Counted from the stretch's first letter, positions 1-8,424 are shown. The stretch: 64,000 nt of DNA from Paenibacillus soyae (GCF_024623455.1 NZ_JANIPJ010000008.1:186001-250000); one strand, 5' to 3'. A program made the numbers and translations. The notes: generated by a model from the letters alone, not told the origin.

Positions 1-1
1 C

Positions 2-832
2 ACGCTCGGCGCGGACAAGGATGCTCCGCGCAACATGCTTATTGCCTTGGAAGCTTATATGGAGGAAGCGACGAAGAAAGGATATACGTTCGTCGGCATT
101 GACGAGATGATGAAGCTGACGGATGCTTTCCGGGCGACGCGCCGGTCGTTCTTCAAGAGGGCGATCATTTCGATGTGGCTGTTGTGGGAAAGCGCGTTTC
201 ATCTCGTATTCCGCCTGAAGAAGGTTGGCGAGGCGGAGGTTCCCGCGTTCCATTACCGAGTGACGACTTATACCGGAGAAAACGTGCAGCTCGCCAGCGG
301 AGGAACCGTCGAGAAGGGCGACAGAATCGCGGAGCTTCACTTCGATAACCGCATGCTGTCGGGCATCGCGGCCGACTCCAAGTCGCCGCTCGCGACCGGC
401 ATCCGCATGCTCCGCGAAGTGGAGCGGGCGCTTCCGCTTCTGGCTGACCAGCTGGCAAGCGATCCGGACGCCCAGCATATTAAGGCGGTTTACGGGGTTA
501 CCATGGTTCACCGGGGCGCGGATCGGCTAGGCTTCGAGATCTTCCAGCTGCCCGAAGGATTGTTCGCCAAATCTACGCGCATCTATCTGAAGCTGCTGCT
601 TAAGGTGCTTACCAATTCGAAGCAATACAGCCATGGACGCAAGAGCAAGGACCGGAGCGATGCGATATCGCCGCGCATGGTGCTCATGCCGGTGCAGAAG
701 CTTCTCACTTACGCTACGGTGCAGACACGGATGGTGAAGGAAGAAGTGGAGCGGGTCGCGGAGACGGTGGACCGGGTGCTCGGCGGAGCGGCGGACGAGG
801 CTTCGATGGGGACGAAGACGACAGCTTTCTAA
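2..832 (+). CDS. polysaccharide deacetylase C-terminus with YkoP-like domain (5' partial)
   Basis: The reading frame is open from base 2, so the gene starts before the window; 276 residues are visible. The first ~40 residues (TLGADKDAPRNM, then KGYTFVGIDEMM) look like the end of a NodB-type polysaccharide deacetylase barrel. After a linker comes a domain with FHYRV and a GGTVEKGDRIAELHFDN stretch, which resembles the YkoP family. NodB enzymes remove N-acetyl groups from chitin- or peptidoglycan-like polymers, normally outside the membrane. The catalytic motifs would lie upstream and cannot be checked. The first visible ATG (35) is internal, not a start. The domain assignment is from recalled family patterns. 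Confidence 0.7.
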   Translation, partial: TLGADKDAPRNMLIALEAYMEEATKKGYTFVGIDEMMKLTDAFRATRRSFFKRAIISMWLLWESAFHLVFRLKKVGEAEVPAFHYRVTTYTGENVQLASGGTVEKGDRIAELHFDNRMLSGIAADSKSPLATGIRMLREVERALPLLADQLASDPDAQHIKAVYGVTMVHRGADRLGFEIFQLPEGLFAKSTRIYLKLLLKVLTNSKQYSHGRKSKDRSDAISPRMVLMPVQKLLTYATVQTRMVKEEVERVAETVDRVLGGAADEASMGTKTTAF

Positions 833-840
833 AAAAAAAG

Positions 841-867
841 ATTGATACCGATCCAATCGGTCTCAAT
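841..867 (-). terminator. rho-independent terminator for the minus-strand small gene
   Basis: ATTGA and ACCGAT pair with ATCGGT and TCAAT around a CCA loop, with one T/C mismatch. On the minus strand the stem is followed by a run of T (complement of the A-run at 831-839), directly behind the plus-strand stop. Confidence 0.7.
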
Positions 868-871
868 GAAT

Positions 872-918
872 AAGCCGGTTTGCTGCCCGCGACAAGCGGG
901 AAGGCAAACCGGCTTTTG
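872..918 (+). terminator. rho-independent terminator after the deacetylase gene
   Basis: AAGCCGGTTTGC (872-883) pairs perfectly with GCAAACCGGCTT (904-915), with an inner CCCGC/GCGGG stem, and ends in TTTT. It lies between two convergent genes. Confidence 0.8.
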
Positions 919-925
919 ATTGCGT

Positions 926-1228
926 CTATAAAAATGAGAAGATGAATTTCACGACGGCGAAGAAAATGAAAGTCCAGGGATCGCCGCCTTGCAAGACAAC
1001 AGGTTCTTTGTTAAACGATATTCCCCAGTCGCCCGACAATATCCGTCTGTGCTTTGGTTCATCTCCAGGCTCGCCTAGACCGTAATAATCCGCCAGCCTT
1101 TTTTCGATCTCGTCTTGATCCGACTCGTTATGCGCCTGCTCGGGGACGGAGTCCGCTTGGACAGCTTGAATAGGCATAGTTAAAAGCAGGAGTGCAATGC
1201 ATAACAAACAGGAAACAAATTTCAACAC
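926..1228 (-). CDS. small predicted secreted protein, unknown function
   Basis: A 100-residue protein with a classic N-terminal signal peptide: hydrophobic run LLCIALLLLTM, likely cut near VQA-DS. The mature part is acidic, then has a hydrophobic C-terminal end (TFIFFAVVKFIFSFL) that could sit in the membrane. The start is GTG at 1228, chosen because AAGGAG lies 11 bases upstream (1240-1245). It is followed by its own terminator. I do not recognise the family; a membrane-attached or extracytoplasmic role is inferred only from the signal and tail. Confidence 0.6.
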   Translation of the reverse strand: MLKFVSCLLCIALLLLTMPIQAVQADSVPEQAHNESDQDEIEKRLADYYGLGEPGDEPKHRRILSGDWGISFNKEPVVLQGGDPWTFIFFAVVKFIFSFL

Positions 1229-1287
1229 AGGCAGTAATGCTCCTTAAAAAGTAAATGGGCCAATCGATAATTCAGTCGAAAAAAAGA

Positions 1288-1307
1288 GGGCAGCCGGATG
1301 GCTGCCC
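1288..1307 (-). terminator. rho-independent terminator of ilvD
   Basis: GGGCAGCC/GGCTGCCC hairpin with a 4-base loop, followed on the minus strand by a run of seven T (complement of 1279-1285), just past the ilvD stop. Confidence 0.85.
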
Positions 1308-1320
1308 CTTACTTGTAAGA

Positions 1321-3006
1321 CTACATCTTCATAACGCCGCCCGTGCTGGCGGAAGTTACGAGATGAGCGTAACGCGCCAGGTAGCCGCGTTTGATCTTAA
1401 GCTCGAAGCCCGGCCATTCGGCGCGGCGCTTCTCGAACTCTTCGTCGCTGATGAGCAGGTCCATCGTGCGGTTGTTCATATCGATCTCGACGATGTCGCC
1501 GTCGCGTACGAACGCGATCGGTCCGCCTTCGGCTGCTTCAGGAGAAGCATGGCCGATGCTGATGCCGCGGGAAGCGCCGGAGAAACGTCCGTCCGTAACG
1601 AGAGCGACTTTGGCGCCGAGGCCCATGCCGACGATTTGGGACGTTGGAGCCAGCATTTCCGGCATGCCCGGTCCGCCCTTCGGTCCTTCGTAGCGGATAA
1701 TAACGACATGGCCTTCCTTGATCTTGCCGCCCGCGATGCCCGCAAGCGCTTCGTCTTGGGAGTCGAAGCAGATGGCAGGGCCTTTGTGGTAGCCGCCAAC
1801 CGATTTGTCGACTGCGCCGGTCTTAATGATCGCGCCGTTCGGAGCCAGGTTGCCGAACAATACGGCCAGACCGCCGCGCTCCGTATGCGGATTGTCGATA
1901 GGGCGAATAACGTCGTAGTTCTGAATTTCGCAGCCTTCCACGTTCTCGCGAAGCGTCTTGCCGGTTACGGTGATACAATCGCCGTGCAAAGCGCCTTCCT
2001 TCTTCAGCAGCTCGTTCAGAACCGCGCTAACGCCGCCGGCGTTGTGCACGTCCTCGATGTGCCAGTCGGATGCCGGAGCGATCTTCGCCAGATGCGGCAC
2101 GCGCTCCGCCACTTCGTTAATGCGCTCGATCGGATATTCGATGCCGGCTTCGTGAGCGATAGCCAGCGTATGAAGAACCGTATTCGTGGAACCGCCCATC
2201 GCCATGTCCACCGCGAACATGTTGTCGATCGCTTCTTTGGTTACGATGTCGCGAGGCTTCAGGCCAAGCTCGATCAGCTTCATCAGCTGACGCGCGGATT
2301 CCTTGACGAATTCCTTGCGCTCAGGCGATACGGCCAGAATCGTGCCGTTGCCCGGCATCGCGAGACCCATCGCTTCCGCGAGACAGTTCATGGAGTTCGC
2401 CGTGAACATGCCGGAGCAGGAGCCGCATGTCGGACAGCCGTATTGTTCGAGCTCAAGAAGCTGCTCGTCGTTGATTTTGCCTGCTTGGTGAGCGCCTACG
2501 CCCTCGAACACGCTGGAGAGGGAGATCGAACGTCCGTCGGACGTCTTGCCGGCCTTCATCGGGCCGCCGCTTACCATAACGGTCGGGATGTTGACGCGGA
2601 GCGCGCCCAGCATCATGCCTGGCGTAATCTTGTCGCAGTTCGGGATGCAGACCATGCCGTCGAACCAGTGCGCGTTCACGACCGTCTCGACGGAATCCGC
2701 GATAATCTCGCGGCTCGCGAGCGAGTAGCGCATGCCGATATGGCCCATCGCGATGCCGTCGTCCACGCCGATGGTGTTGAATTCGAACGGAACGCCGCCG
2801 GCTTCGCGGATCGCTTCCTTCACCAGCTTGCCGAATTCCTGCAAGTGAACGTGCCCGGGCACGATGTCGATATAAGAGTTGCACACCGCGATAAACGGTT
2901 TGCCGAAATCCTCGTCTTTGACGCCCGCTGCGCGGAGCAAGCTGCGGTGAGGCGCGCGGTCGAAGCCTTTTTTGATCATGTCAGAACGCATTCTTTTGGC
3001 CGCCAT
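1321..3006 (-). CDS. ilvD: dihydroxy-acid dehydratase
   Basis: IlvD converts 2,3-dihydroxy-isovalerate (and the methylvalerate analogue) to the 2-keto acid in branched-chain amino acid synthesis in the cytoplasm. The 561 residues match the usual family length. Visible signatures are [15 protein letters not shown] near the N-terminus, [10 protein letters not shown] and [20 protein letters not shown], which carry the cysteines expected to hold the iron-sulfur cluster. The ATG at 3006 follows GAGGAGGT at good spacing. It stands alone with its own terminator. The leader on the minus strand has a 7-bp hairpin (3031-3052) and an ATAACGTTAT palindrome (3057-3066); I see no clear T-box or CodY site. 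Confidence 0.96.
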   Translation of the reverse strand: MAAKRMRSDMIKKGFDRAPHRSLLRAAGVKDEDFGKPFIAVCNSYIDIVPGHVHLQEFGKLVKEAIREAGGVPFEFNTIGVDDGIAMGHIGMRYSLASREIIADSVETVVNAHWFDGMVCIPNCDKITPGMMLGALRVNIPTVMVSGGPMKAGKTSDGRSISLSSVFEGVGAHQAGKINDEQLLELEQYGCPTCGSCSGMFTANSMNCLAEAMGLAMPGNGTILAVSPERKEFVKESARQLMKLIELGLKPRDIVTKEAIDNMFAVDMAMGGSTNTVLHTLAIAHEAGIEYPIERINEVAERVPHLAKIAPASDWHIEDVHNAGGVSAVLNELLKKEGALHGDCITVTGKTLRENVEGCEIQNYDVIRPIDNPHTERGGLAVLFGNLAPNGAIIKTGAVDKSVGGYHKGPAICFDSQDEALAGIAGGKIKEGHVVIIRYEGPKGGPGMPEMLAPTSQIVGMGLGAKVALVTDGRFSGASRGISIGHASPEAAEGGPIAFVRDGDIVEIDMNNRTMDLLISDEEFEKRRAEWPGFELKIKRGYLARYAHLVTSASTGGVMKM

Positions 3007-3153
3007 AAATATTGTACCTCCTCATAAATAGTCGAAATGCATCGCTTTCGACGCTTATAACGTTATCGCATGAATACTCATAATATTATCATAATGGACA
3101 GGCGTTGGCTATATGAGGCCATTTCCCCTAAAGGCATGATCTTCTTTAAAAAT

Positions 3154-3172
3154 ATCTTAAAAATGGCTTAAG
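3154..3172 (+). promoter_or_regulatory. putative OmpR-family operator upstream of the VanRS-like operon
   Basis: Two CTTAA half-sites 11 bp apart (CTTAA at 3156 and CTTAAG at 3167) inside the 19-bp block ATCTTAAAAATGGCTTAAG. A nearly identical block lies at 5289-5307 ahead of the carboxypeptidase gene. A -10 candidate TATAGT is at 3221-3226 with a weak -35 (TTACGC, 3198-3203), so the block sits just upstream of the core promoter, where an activator would bind. Confidence 0.55.
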
Positions 3173-3257
3173 CTTTGTGAATTCATGCTTCCGCGCATTA
3201 CGCGGGACCGTTCGATCATGTATAGTAGAAGCATCGGACAGAAGGAGAGGGATTAAA

Positions 3258-3965
3258 GTGGAACGGCGAGTGCTTATCGTGGACGACGAGCGGGAGATCG
3301 CGGAATTGATCGAAATCTATTTGAGAAACGAGGGCTTCCAGACGGAGGTCGCCTTGGACGGCGAGGCCGCGATCGAAGCGTTCGAGCGGCAGCCTGCGGA
3401 TCTGGTTATTCTCGATATCATGATGCCCAAGCTGGATGGACTGGAGGTTTGCCGCCGGCTGAGGAAGGAGCATCACGTGCCGATTCTGATGGTCAGCGCG
3501 AAGACGGGAGATATGGACAAAATTATGGGGCTCATGACGGGGGCCGACGACTATATGGCGAAGCCGTTTAATCCGCTTGAGCTGCTTGCCCGGGTGCGGT
3601 CGCTGCTGCGCAGATCGTATCAATACAGCAAGCCGGCCGAGAACGGCGGAGGATTCGGCGGCGAAGGGAAAGAGCTTCGGCTCGGCGCGCTGCGGATCGA
3701 CAAGCTCAGCCATTCCGCCGATGTGGACGGCCGCCCGCTGCATCTGACGTCGACGGAATTCGGCATCCTCCATTTGCTGGCGGGACAGCCCGGCCGCGTG
3801 TTCAGCGCGGAGGACATTTTCCAGCAGGTGTGGAAAGAGAAATATTTCGAATCGAACAATACGGTAATGGTGCATATCAGCAAGCTGAGGGATAAGCTGG
3901 AGAAGGAGCTCGGCGAGAAGCTGATCGTGACCGTCTGGGGGGTTGGCTACAAAATTGAAGGATAA
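3258..3965 (+). CDS. OmpR/PhoB-family response regulator, VanR-like
   Basis: A 235-residue DNA-binding response regulator. The receiver domain (about 1-120) has VLIVDDERE (acidic pocket), VILDIMMPKLDG (phosphorylated Asp) and the SAKTGD and KPFNPLEL motifs. The C-terminal half is a winged helix ending in VWGVGYKIEG. The start is GTG 3258, preceded by GAAGGAGAGG (3241-3250). The histidine kinase follows after four bases. Kinase partner and neighbouring carboxypeptidase suggest control of D-Ala-D-Ala trimming or another wall stress response; this is inference, since VanR-like regulators also serve non-resistance roles. Paired half-sites occur in its own promoter (3154-3172) and before the carboxypeptidase (5289-5307). 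Confidence 0.88.
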   Translation: MERRVLIVDDEREIAELIEIYLRNEGFQTEVALDGEAAIEAFERQPADLVILDIMMPKLDGLEVCRRLRKEHHVPILMVSAKTGDMDKIMGLMTGADDYMAKPFNPLELLARVRSLLRRSYQYSKPAENGGGFGGEGKELRLGALRIDKLSHSADVDGRPLHLTSTEFGILHLLAGQPGRVFSAEDIFQQVWKEKYFESNNTVMVHISKLRDKLEKELGEKLIVTVWGVGYKIEG

Positions 3966-3969
3966 CATC

Positions 3970-5064
3970 GTGTCCAGACTCGTATTCCGATCGATCTTGA
4001 ACGTTATTATTAGCGCGGTGGTCGCGCTGATCGCGTTAGCCATTCTATTCGTCGTCAGCTTGTTTTTGTCCAGCAACGTCAGCTTTTTTTATTTTTTGCG
4101 GGATATCGGCAACTTGGTTGTCAATGGAACGCCTGGCGGGCTCGGACTGTGGTTCATTTGGATCGTCTTGTTCTTCGGCTGCTTCCTGCTGCTTCAATGG
4201 CTCCTGTTCAGCTCGATCGGCAAGATCAACGATACCGTCAAGCAAATCGCGGAGGGCAGGCTGGAGCTGAATCACCGGATCAAGGTGAGCAGGGGTACGG
4301 CGTTCGGCGTTCTTGCGGGCAACGTCAATCAATTGACGGAACGGCTTCTTCATGCGCTCGAAGAGGAGCGCAAAGCGGAGCAGGCCAAAAACGAATTGAT
4401 TACGAACGTCTCCCACGATCTGCGTACGCCGCTTACGTCCGTTGTCGGCTATCTCGGCCTCATCGAGCAGGATCGATACCGGGACGAAGTGGAGCTGCGC
4501 CATTATGTCGGCATCGCGTACGAGAAATCGCAGCATCTGCATACGCTGATCAACGATTTGTTCGAATATACGAGAATGCGCCACGATACGGTCGCGATGC
4601 ATCTGGAGCCAATTAATTTGGTTGAGATGCTGGGCCAGCTGCTAGTCCAATATCATATGCCGCTAGGCGAGGCCGGCATGAAGGGCGAGCTGCACGCGGC
4701 GGAGAAGACGGTCATGATCCGGGCGGATGCCCCGAAGCTTGCGCGGGTGTTCGAAAATTTAATCTCTAACGCGATGAATTACGGTAGGGAAGGCAAACGA
4801 ATCGACGTCAGCATAAGGACCTTCGAACGAACGGCCGTCGTGGAGGTCGTGAACTACGGGGAGCCGATCTCGGCGATTGATCTGCCTCATATTTTCGATC
4901 GTTTCTATCGGGCCGACAAGTCCAGGACGCGATGGTCGGGGGGCTCGGGACTCGGTCTGGCCATCTCCAAGAGCATCATCGAGAAGCACAGGGGAACGAT
5001 CGAAGCCGGCAGCAGCCCCGAAAGGACGATTTTCCGCGTATCGCTTCCATTGATGCCTTCTTGA
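3970..5064 (+). CDS. sensor histidine kinase, VanS-like
   Basis: Membrane sensor kinase of 364 residues. Two hydrophobic segments lie near the N-terminus (ILNVIISAVVALIALAILF and LWFIWIVLFFGCFLLLQWL), with a short outside loop between them. Then come HAMP-like, His-kinase (SHDLRTPLTSVVGYL) and ATPase domains (NLISNAMNYG; FDRFYRADKSR; GGSGLGLAISK). The start is taken as GTG 3970, because GAAGGAT lies six bases upstream; a TTG at 3943 inside the regulator gene is possible but lacks support. It should phosphorylate the regulator just upstream. No terminator is evident after it. Confidence 0.88.
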   Translation: MSRLVFRSILNVIISAVVALIALAILFVVSLFLSSNVSFFYFLRDIGNLVVNGTPGGLGLWFIWIVLFFGCFLLLQWLLFSSIGKINDTVKQIAEGRLELNHRIKVSRGTAFGVLAGNVNQLTERLLHALEEERKAEQAKNELITNVSHDLRTPLTSVVGYLGLIEQDRYRDEVELRHYVGIAYEKSQHLHTLINDLFEYTRMRHDTVAMHLEPINLVEMLGQLLVQYHMPLGEAGMKGELHAAEKTVMIRADAPKLARVFENLISNAMNYGREGKRIDVSIRTFERTAVVEVVNYGEPISAIDLPHIFDRFYRADKSRTRWSGGSGLGLAISKSIIEKHRGTIEAGSSPERTIFRVSLPLMPS

Positions 5065-5119
5065 TTTTCTGGTGATTTTTAAGGTTGTTGATTGTTTTCC
5101 GTTTTTCATATAAATAAAA

Positions 5120-5285
5120 GTTCATAAGCATGGCTTTCAGCACCGAGAAGTTTGGATGAAGCTAGAAACTGAGAAGCGGAGCGTAGCAGCGCTACGTGAG
5201 CATCGGAAGTTTCGGCTGAATTCAAAATTCGACGTCGAGAAGGCTGCTATGAGAAATCTTCGTGATCAAAGTCATGTTTATGAAC
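5120..5285. repeat. 166-bp interspersed repeat with inverted ends (MITE-like or structured RNA element)
   Basis: The ends are GTTCATAAGCATGGCTTT (5120-5137) and AAAGTCATGTTTATGAAC (5268-5285), inverted copies that differ at two places, both G-U compatible in RNA. An inner CGTAGC-AGC-GCTACG hairpin lies in the middle. Two short remnants of the same ends occur at 37026-37056 and 44168-44194. It fills most of the 335-base gap between the kinase and the carboxypeptidase. I recall similar repeats scattered in Paenibacillus genomes, but that is memory, not a search. Confidence 0.7.
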
Positions 5286-5288
5286 CTC

Positions 5289-5307
5289 ATCTTAAAAAAG
5301 AATTAAG
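5289..5307 (+). promoter_or_regulatory. putative operator for the VanR-like regulator before the carboxypeptidase gene
   Basis: ATCTTAAAAAAGAATTAAG matches the block at 3154-3172 at 16 of 19 positions, with the same 11-bp half-site spacing. A third CTTAAG is at 5335-5340 and a -10 candidate TATACT at 5351-5356. No good -35 is seen, as expected for an activated promoter. Confidence 0.5.
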
Positions 5308-5398
5308 AGATTTTTATGATTGCGTTAGGGTCTCCTTAAGCTAAACTCCCTATACTCGAAAGAGAGAAAGGCGAGCTGCGCGGAAGGAGACTTTATTC

Positions 5399-6349
5399 AT
5401 GAGAGGGTCAATGGTTGTACGAGAAAAACCGAAATACGGATTAAGATTCCTATTCGCCGCGTTAATTGCGGCTGTGGTATATGGAGCAGGGGCATGGGCG
5501 AAGGAAGCGATGGAGCCGAAGGCGCCGCCGATTCAATCGACCGCCGCATTCCTCATCGACGCGGATACGGGCGAGGTACTATACGCCAAAAACGCCGACG
5601 TGCCGCTGCCGCCCGCCAGCATGTCCAAAATGATGACGGAGGTCATCGTGCTGGACAGCATCCATGAAGGCGCGCTTCAATGGGGTGACTTGGTAACCGC
5701 GAGCGAGTACGCGGCGCAAGTGCCGGGGGCGGGGATGGGGCTGGCCCAGGGAGACGTATTGACGGTGCGCGAGCTGTTCGACGCCATGGCGATCCATTCG
5801 GCGAACGACGCCGCCGTGGCTCTCGCGGAGCATGTCGGCGGTTCGGAGGCGGCTTTCACGGAGCGGATGAACAGGAAGGCGGCCAAAATAGGACTGTCGG
5901 ACGGAGCCGTGTTCGGTAACGCGACAGGGCTTTCCCGAACGGATATTTTGCCATTCGAAGGGGCTTCGGCGGCTACGGATACGCTTCTGTCCGCGAAAGA
6001 CACGGCTATGCTCGCCGGCTATCTGATCGGGAAATATCCGGAGGTGCTGGAGGTAGCGAGCCGCAGCAGCGTCAAGGTGTCCACGCAGGGGCAGGCGCTT
6101 GCCGCAACGAATTTGATGCTGGCGAACCAGCCCTTCGAGTACTCGGGCAGCGACGGTCTCAAAACCGGTTACACGCCCGATGCGGGCTATTGCTTCACGG
6201 GCACGGCGAAACGGGACGGCAAGCGGCTTATCTCGGTAGTCATGGGCGCGGAAAGCAAAGATTCCCGGTTTGTGGAGACGATGAAACTGTACGAGCTTGG
6301 CTTCAGCAGCAGCCCTGGTGAAGATTTGAAGGCGGCGCTAGAGTTTTAA
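5399..6349 (+). CDS. D-alanyl-D-alanine carboxypeptidase (penicillin-binding protein, S11 family)
   Basis: Serine DD-carboxypeptidase that removes the terminal D-Ala of peptidoglycan stem peptides outside the membrane. All three active-site motifs are visible: SMSK (Ser nucleophile), HSAND (SxN) and GLKTGYT (KTG). An N-terminal hydrophobic stretch (FLFAALIAAVVYGAGAWA) is a signal peptide or anchor. At 316 residues it covers only the catalytic domain and lacks the C-terminal domain of DacA/PBP5. The ATG at 5399 follows GGAAGGAG. Its position behind the VanRS-like pair, with a matching motif in both promoters, suggests it is a target of that system. Confidence 0.92.
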   Translation: MRGSMVVREKPKYGLRFLFAALIAAVVYGAGAWAKEAMEPKAPPIQSTAAFLIDADTGEVLYAKNADVPLPPASMSKMMTEVIVLDSIHEGALQWGDLVTASEYAAQVPGAGMGLAQGDVLTVRELFDAMAIHSANDAAVALAEHVGGSEAAFTERMNRKAAKIGLSDGAVFGNATGLSRTDILPFEGASAATDTLLSAKDTAMLAGYLIGKYPEVLEVASRSSVKVSTQGQALAATNLMLANQPFEYSGSDGLKTGYTPDAGYCFTGTAKRDGKRLISVVMGAESKDSRFVETMKLYELGFSSSPGEDLKAALEF

Positions 6350-6390
6350 GAGGAGTTTTGATCGTTTATCATGTCACATAAATGTAACAC

Positions 6391-6427
6391 AAAAGACCTT
6401 TTATTATGCGGAAAAGGTCTTTTTTTT
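6391..6427 (+). terminator. rho-independent terminator of the carboxypeptidase gene
   Basis: AAAAGACCTTTT pairs with AAAAGGTCTTT and runs straight into a T-tract (6421-6427). Confidence 0.85.
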
Positions 6428-6508
6428 GCAAATATTATGTAATATAATCTAACATAATCAGACGGCAGTAAGAAAATTTTTAGCCAAATGGAAGGAGAGT
6501 GAGTCCGG

Positions 6509-6817
6509 ATGGCTTTAACCGAGGCGGAGAAGGAGCAATTGCTTCTAATGATTAAGGCCGACTTGGCCAGGCGAAGACTTAAGCGCGGCGTGAAGCTGAA
6601 TGTCGAAGAATGCGTGGCTCTTATCACTTCCGAAATTAAGGATGGGGCATTCGTCGGCAAGACGGTCTCCGAGTTGGTTGAGATGGGAGGAAAGCTGCTG
6701 CGCAAGGAGCAGGTAATGAGCGGGATTGCCGAGAGCTTGCTTGAAGTAAAGGTCGAGGCGGCCTTCCCCGATGGGAAGAGGCTTGTTACGGTGCCCTATC
6801 CCATTATGTTTGGTTGA
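6509..6817 (+). CDS. urease gamma-subunit homologue, orphan
   Basis: 102 residues, the usual length of UreA. Family landmarks are visible along its whole length: EKEQLLLMIKADLARRRLKRG, KLNVEECVALIT, GKTVSELVEMG, VMSGIAESLLEVKVEAAFPDG and the closing VPYPI. In ordinary urease operons ureA is followed by ureB, ureC and the accessory genes. Here it has its own ribosome site (AAGGAGAGTGAG), its own terminator, and no other urease gene anywhere in the window. It may pair with a urease encoded elsewhere, or be a remnant or a repurposed subunit. Confidence 0.82.
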   Translation: MALTEAEKEQLLLMIKADLARRRLKRGVKLNVEECVALITSEIKDGAFVGKTVSELVEMGGKLLRKEQVMSGIAESLLEVKVEAAFPDGKRLVTVPYPIMFG

Positions 6818-6852
6818 GGGCCGATCGGAGGAAACGCCGTTCGGTCCTTTTG
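6817..6852 (+). terminator. probable terminator of the orphan ureA-like gene
   Basis: AGGGCCGA pairs with TCGGTCCT (one G-U), with an inner CGG/CCG, followed by TTTTG. Confidence 0.6.
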
Positions 6853-7004
6853 TCTTTGCCGATTTTCTGGATTAGGATGCCATACCGCGATATAATGAGA
6901 ACAAACACACTTACTTTTCCAGGGCGGCTGTGTCGATAAGTGACGGGAGTAGGGATGCCGTGTTCAGGGGAACGCGGCTGCGTGATAGTGCGGGAGGAAC
7001 GTAA

Positions 7005-7466
7005 ATGACATCTACGAATGAGGACCGATTGACGTTAATGAAGAGGCTGGACGAGTCGTTCCGCGAGGTGCGGCGGCTCATTCTGGCGGAATGGAACCGG
7101 GTGAACGAGCATGGGCTGGGCATGACTCACGGGAAGATGCTGATCGTGCTGGCGGAGAAAGGCCCTCAGAAGGCGTCGAGCCTCGCAGAAGCGTTGTTCA
7201 TTACGGGCGGCGGCGTGACCGGTATCGCGGACAGGTTGATCGAGCTGGGATACGTGACCAGAGAGCGGAGCGAGCAGGATCGCCGGTCGGTGCTCTTGCA
7301 GCTGACGAACGAAGGGCAAGCCATGGTGAAAACGATGATGGATTTGAGAGAGAAGGTTATGCTGAAGCTGTTCCGCGGCATGAGCTCGGAGGATATGTGC
7401 AAAGCGATCGAGCTGTTCGGCGTCATGAGCCGCAATATGGAATGCGGCGGTCAGGGGGAAGCCTGA
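7005..7466 (+). CDS. MarR-family transcriptional regulator
   Basis: A 153-residue winged-helix regulator. The core reads MTHGKMLIVLAEKG, KASSLAEALFITGGGVTGIADRL (recognition helix) and GYVTRERSEQDRRSVLLQLT (wing), which is the standard MarR layout. MarR dimers usually repress nearby or their own genes until a small ligand binds. GGGAGGAA precedes ATG 7005. An AraC-type regulator follows 30 bases later on the same strand, so the two may be cotranscribed. The target cannot be read from the sequence. Confidence 0.88.
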   Translation: MTSTNEDRLTLMKRLDESFREVRRLILAEWNRVNEHGLGMTHGKMLIVLAEKGPQKASSLAEALFITGGGVTGIADRLIELGYVTRERSEQDRRSVLLQLTNEGQAMVKTMMDLREKVMLKLFRGMSSEDMCKAIELFGVMSRNMECGGQGEA

Positions 7467-7496
7467 GGGGAAATTAGAGTCCGGAGGAGAGAGATT

Positions 7497-8396
7497 ATGC
7501 GAAAGAAGGGGCTTTTCGACCGGTCGTGGCTGGAGGAAGAGAAGCATCCGCGATTCTTCGCTTATTATTACAAGCAGTGGTCGGAGTTCGCCATGGGTTT
7601 CCATACCCACGAATCCGTCGAGATTATGTATGTCATAACGGGCGAATGCCGCATCGAGCTTGCGACGTGCGAACCCGCGGCCTCCATCGTGCTTAGACGC
7701 GGGGAATTTATTATTCTGGACGCCTCGGTGCCGCATCGGCTGCTTGTCGGCGAATTCGGTCCGTGCCGCATGCTGAACGTCGAATTCGGAATGGAGGAAC
7801 GCGGGACGGTCTTTCCGTCCTTCCGGATGATGGCGGAAGAGGATTCATACGTGATGGGGCTGGCGACGGAGCCGAGCCCCTATTTGGTATTGCGGGATAC
7901 GGACGAGCTGTACCCGCTGCTCAAGAGCCTCGTGCTCGAGCTCGACGTGAAGGACAACCGCAGAGAGACGAGAATCGAGCTTCTGTTCGCTCAGCTGCTC
8001 GTAACGATCGGCTTTATCCGCGGCGAGGCGTTCCGATTGGAGGATCGGCCTTCGGAGCGGTATGTGAAAGAGGCAATTCGGTTCATCCATCATAATTACG
8101 ACCGGGACATTCAAGTGAAGGATATTGCTTCGGCCGTCAATCTTCATCCCGGTTATTTGCATCGCGTCTTCCGAAGCGGGACGGGCAAGACGATCTCCGC
8201 TTATCTGACGGAGCTGCGCGTGGAGAAAGCGAAGATGCTGCTGCGGCAGACGGACATTCCGGCGGCGGATATTTGCGATTATGTCGGTGTGGGCAGCCGG
8301 GCGTACTTTCATGCGATGTTCAAGAAGAGCACCGGGCAAACGCCGATCGCGTACCGCATTTCCTACCAAGCTCATAATCATGGTGACGATTTCTGA
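7497..8396 (+). CDS. AraC-family regulator with cupin sensor domain
   Basis: 299 residues. The N-terminal half is a cupin-like sugar-binding fold (FHTHESVEIMYVITGEC; LRRGEFIILDASVPHRL). The C-terminal ~100 residues hold two helix-turn-helix motifs (IQVKDIASAVNLHPGYLHRVFR and DICDYVGVGSRAYFHAMFKK). Members of this type activate sugar-use genes when the ligand binds. The ATG at 7497 follows CCGGAGGAGAG. The GH4 glycosidase starts 110 bases downstream on the same strand, making that gene the likely target. This link is inference from position. Confidence 0.9.
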   Translation: MRKKGLFDRSWLEEEKHPRFFAYYYKQWSEFAMGFHTHESVEIMYVITGECRIELATCEPAASIVLRRGEFIILDASVPHRLLVGEFGPCRMLNVEFGMEERGTVFPSFRMMAEEDSYVMGLATEPSPYLVLRDTDELYPLLKSLVLELDVKDNRRETRIELLFAQLLVTIGFIRGEAFRLEDRPSERYVKEAIRFIHHNYDRDIQVKDIASAVNLHPGYLHRVFRSGTGKTISAYLTELRVEKAKMLLRQTDIPAADICDYVGVGSRAYFHAMFKKSTGQTPIAYRISYQAHNHGDDF

Positions 8397-8424
8397 CACG
8401 TCGCGGATTAGTTCGTCAGGATAT

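Noticed and set aside
1255..3027. Long plus-strand frame (590 codons) opposite ilvD
   Set aside because: It is antisense to a full-length, motif-complete dihydroxy-acid dehydratase; its His/Arg/Ala-rich content is typical of a shadow frame in GC-rich DNA.
3007..3100. T-box or CodY control of ilvD
   Set aside because: The short leader lacks a T-box core and a CodY-box match; only a small hairpin and a palindrome are visible.
5156..5344. 62-codon plus-strand frame before the carboxypeptidase
   Set aside because: It lies mostly inside the inverted-end repeat and has no ribosome site.
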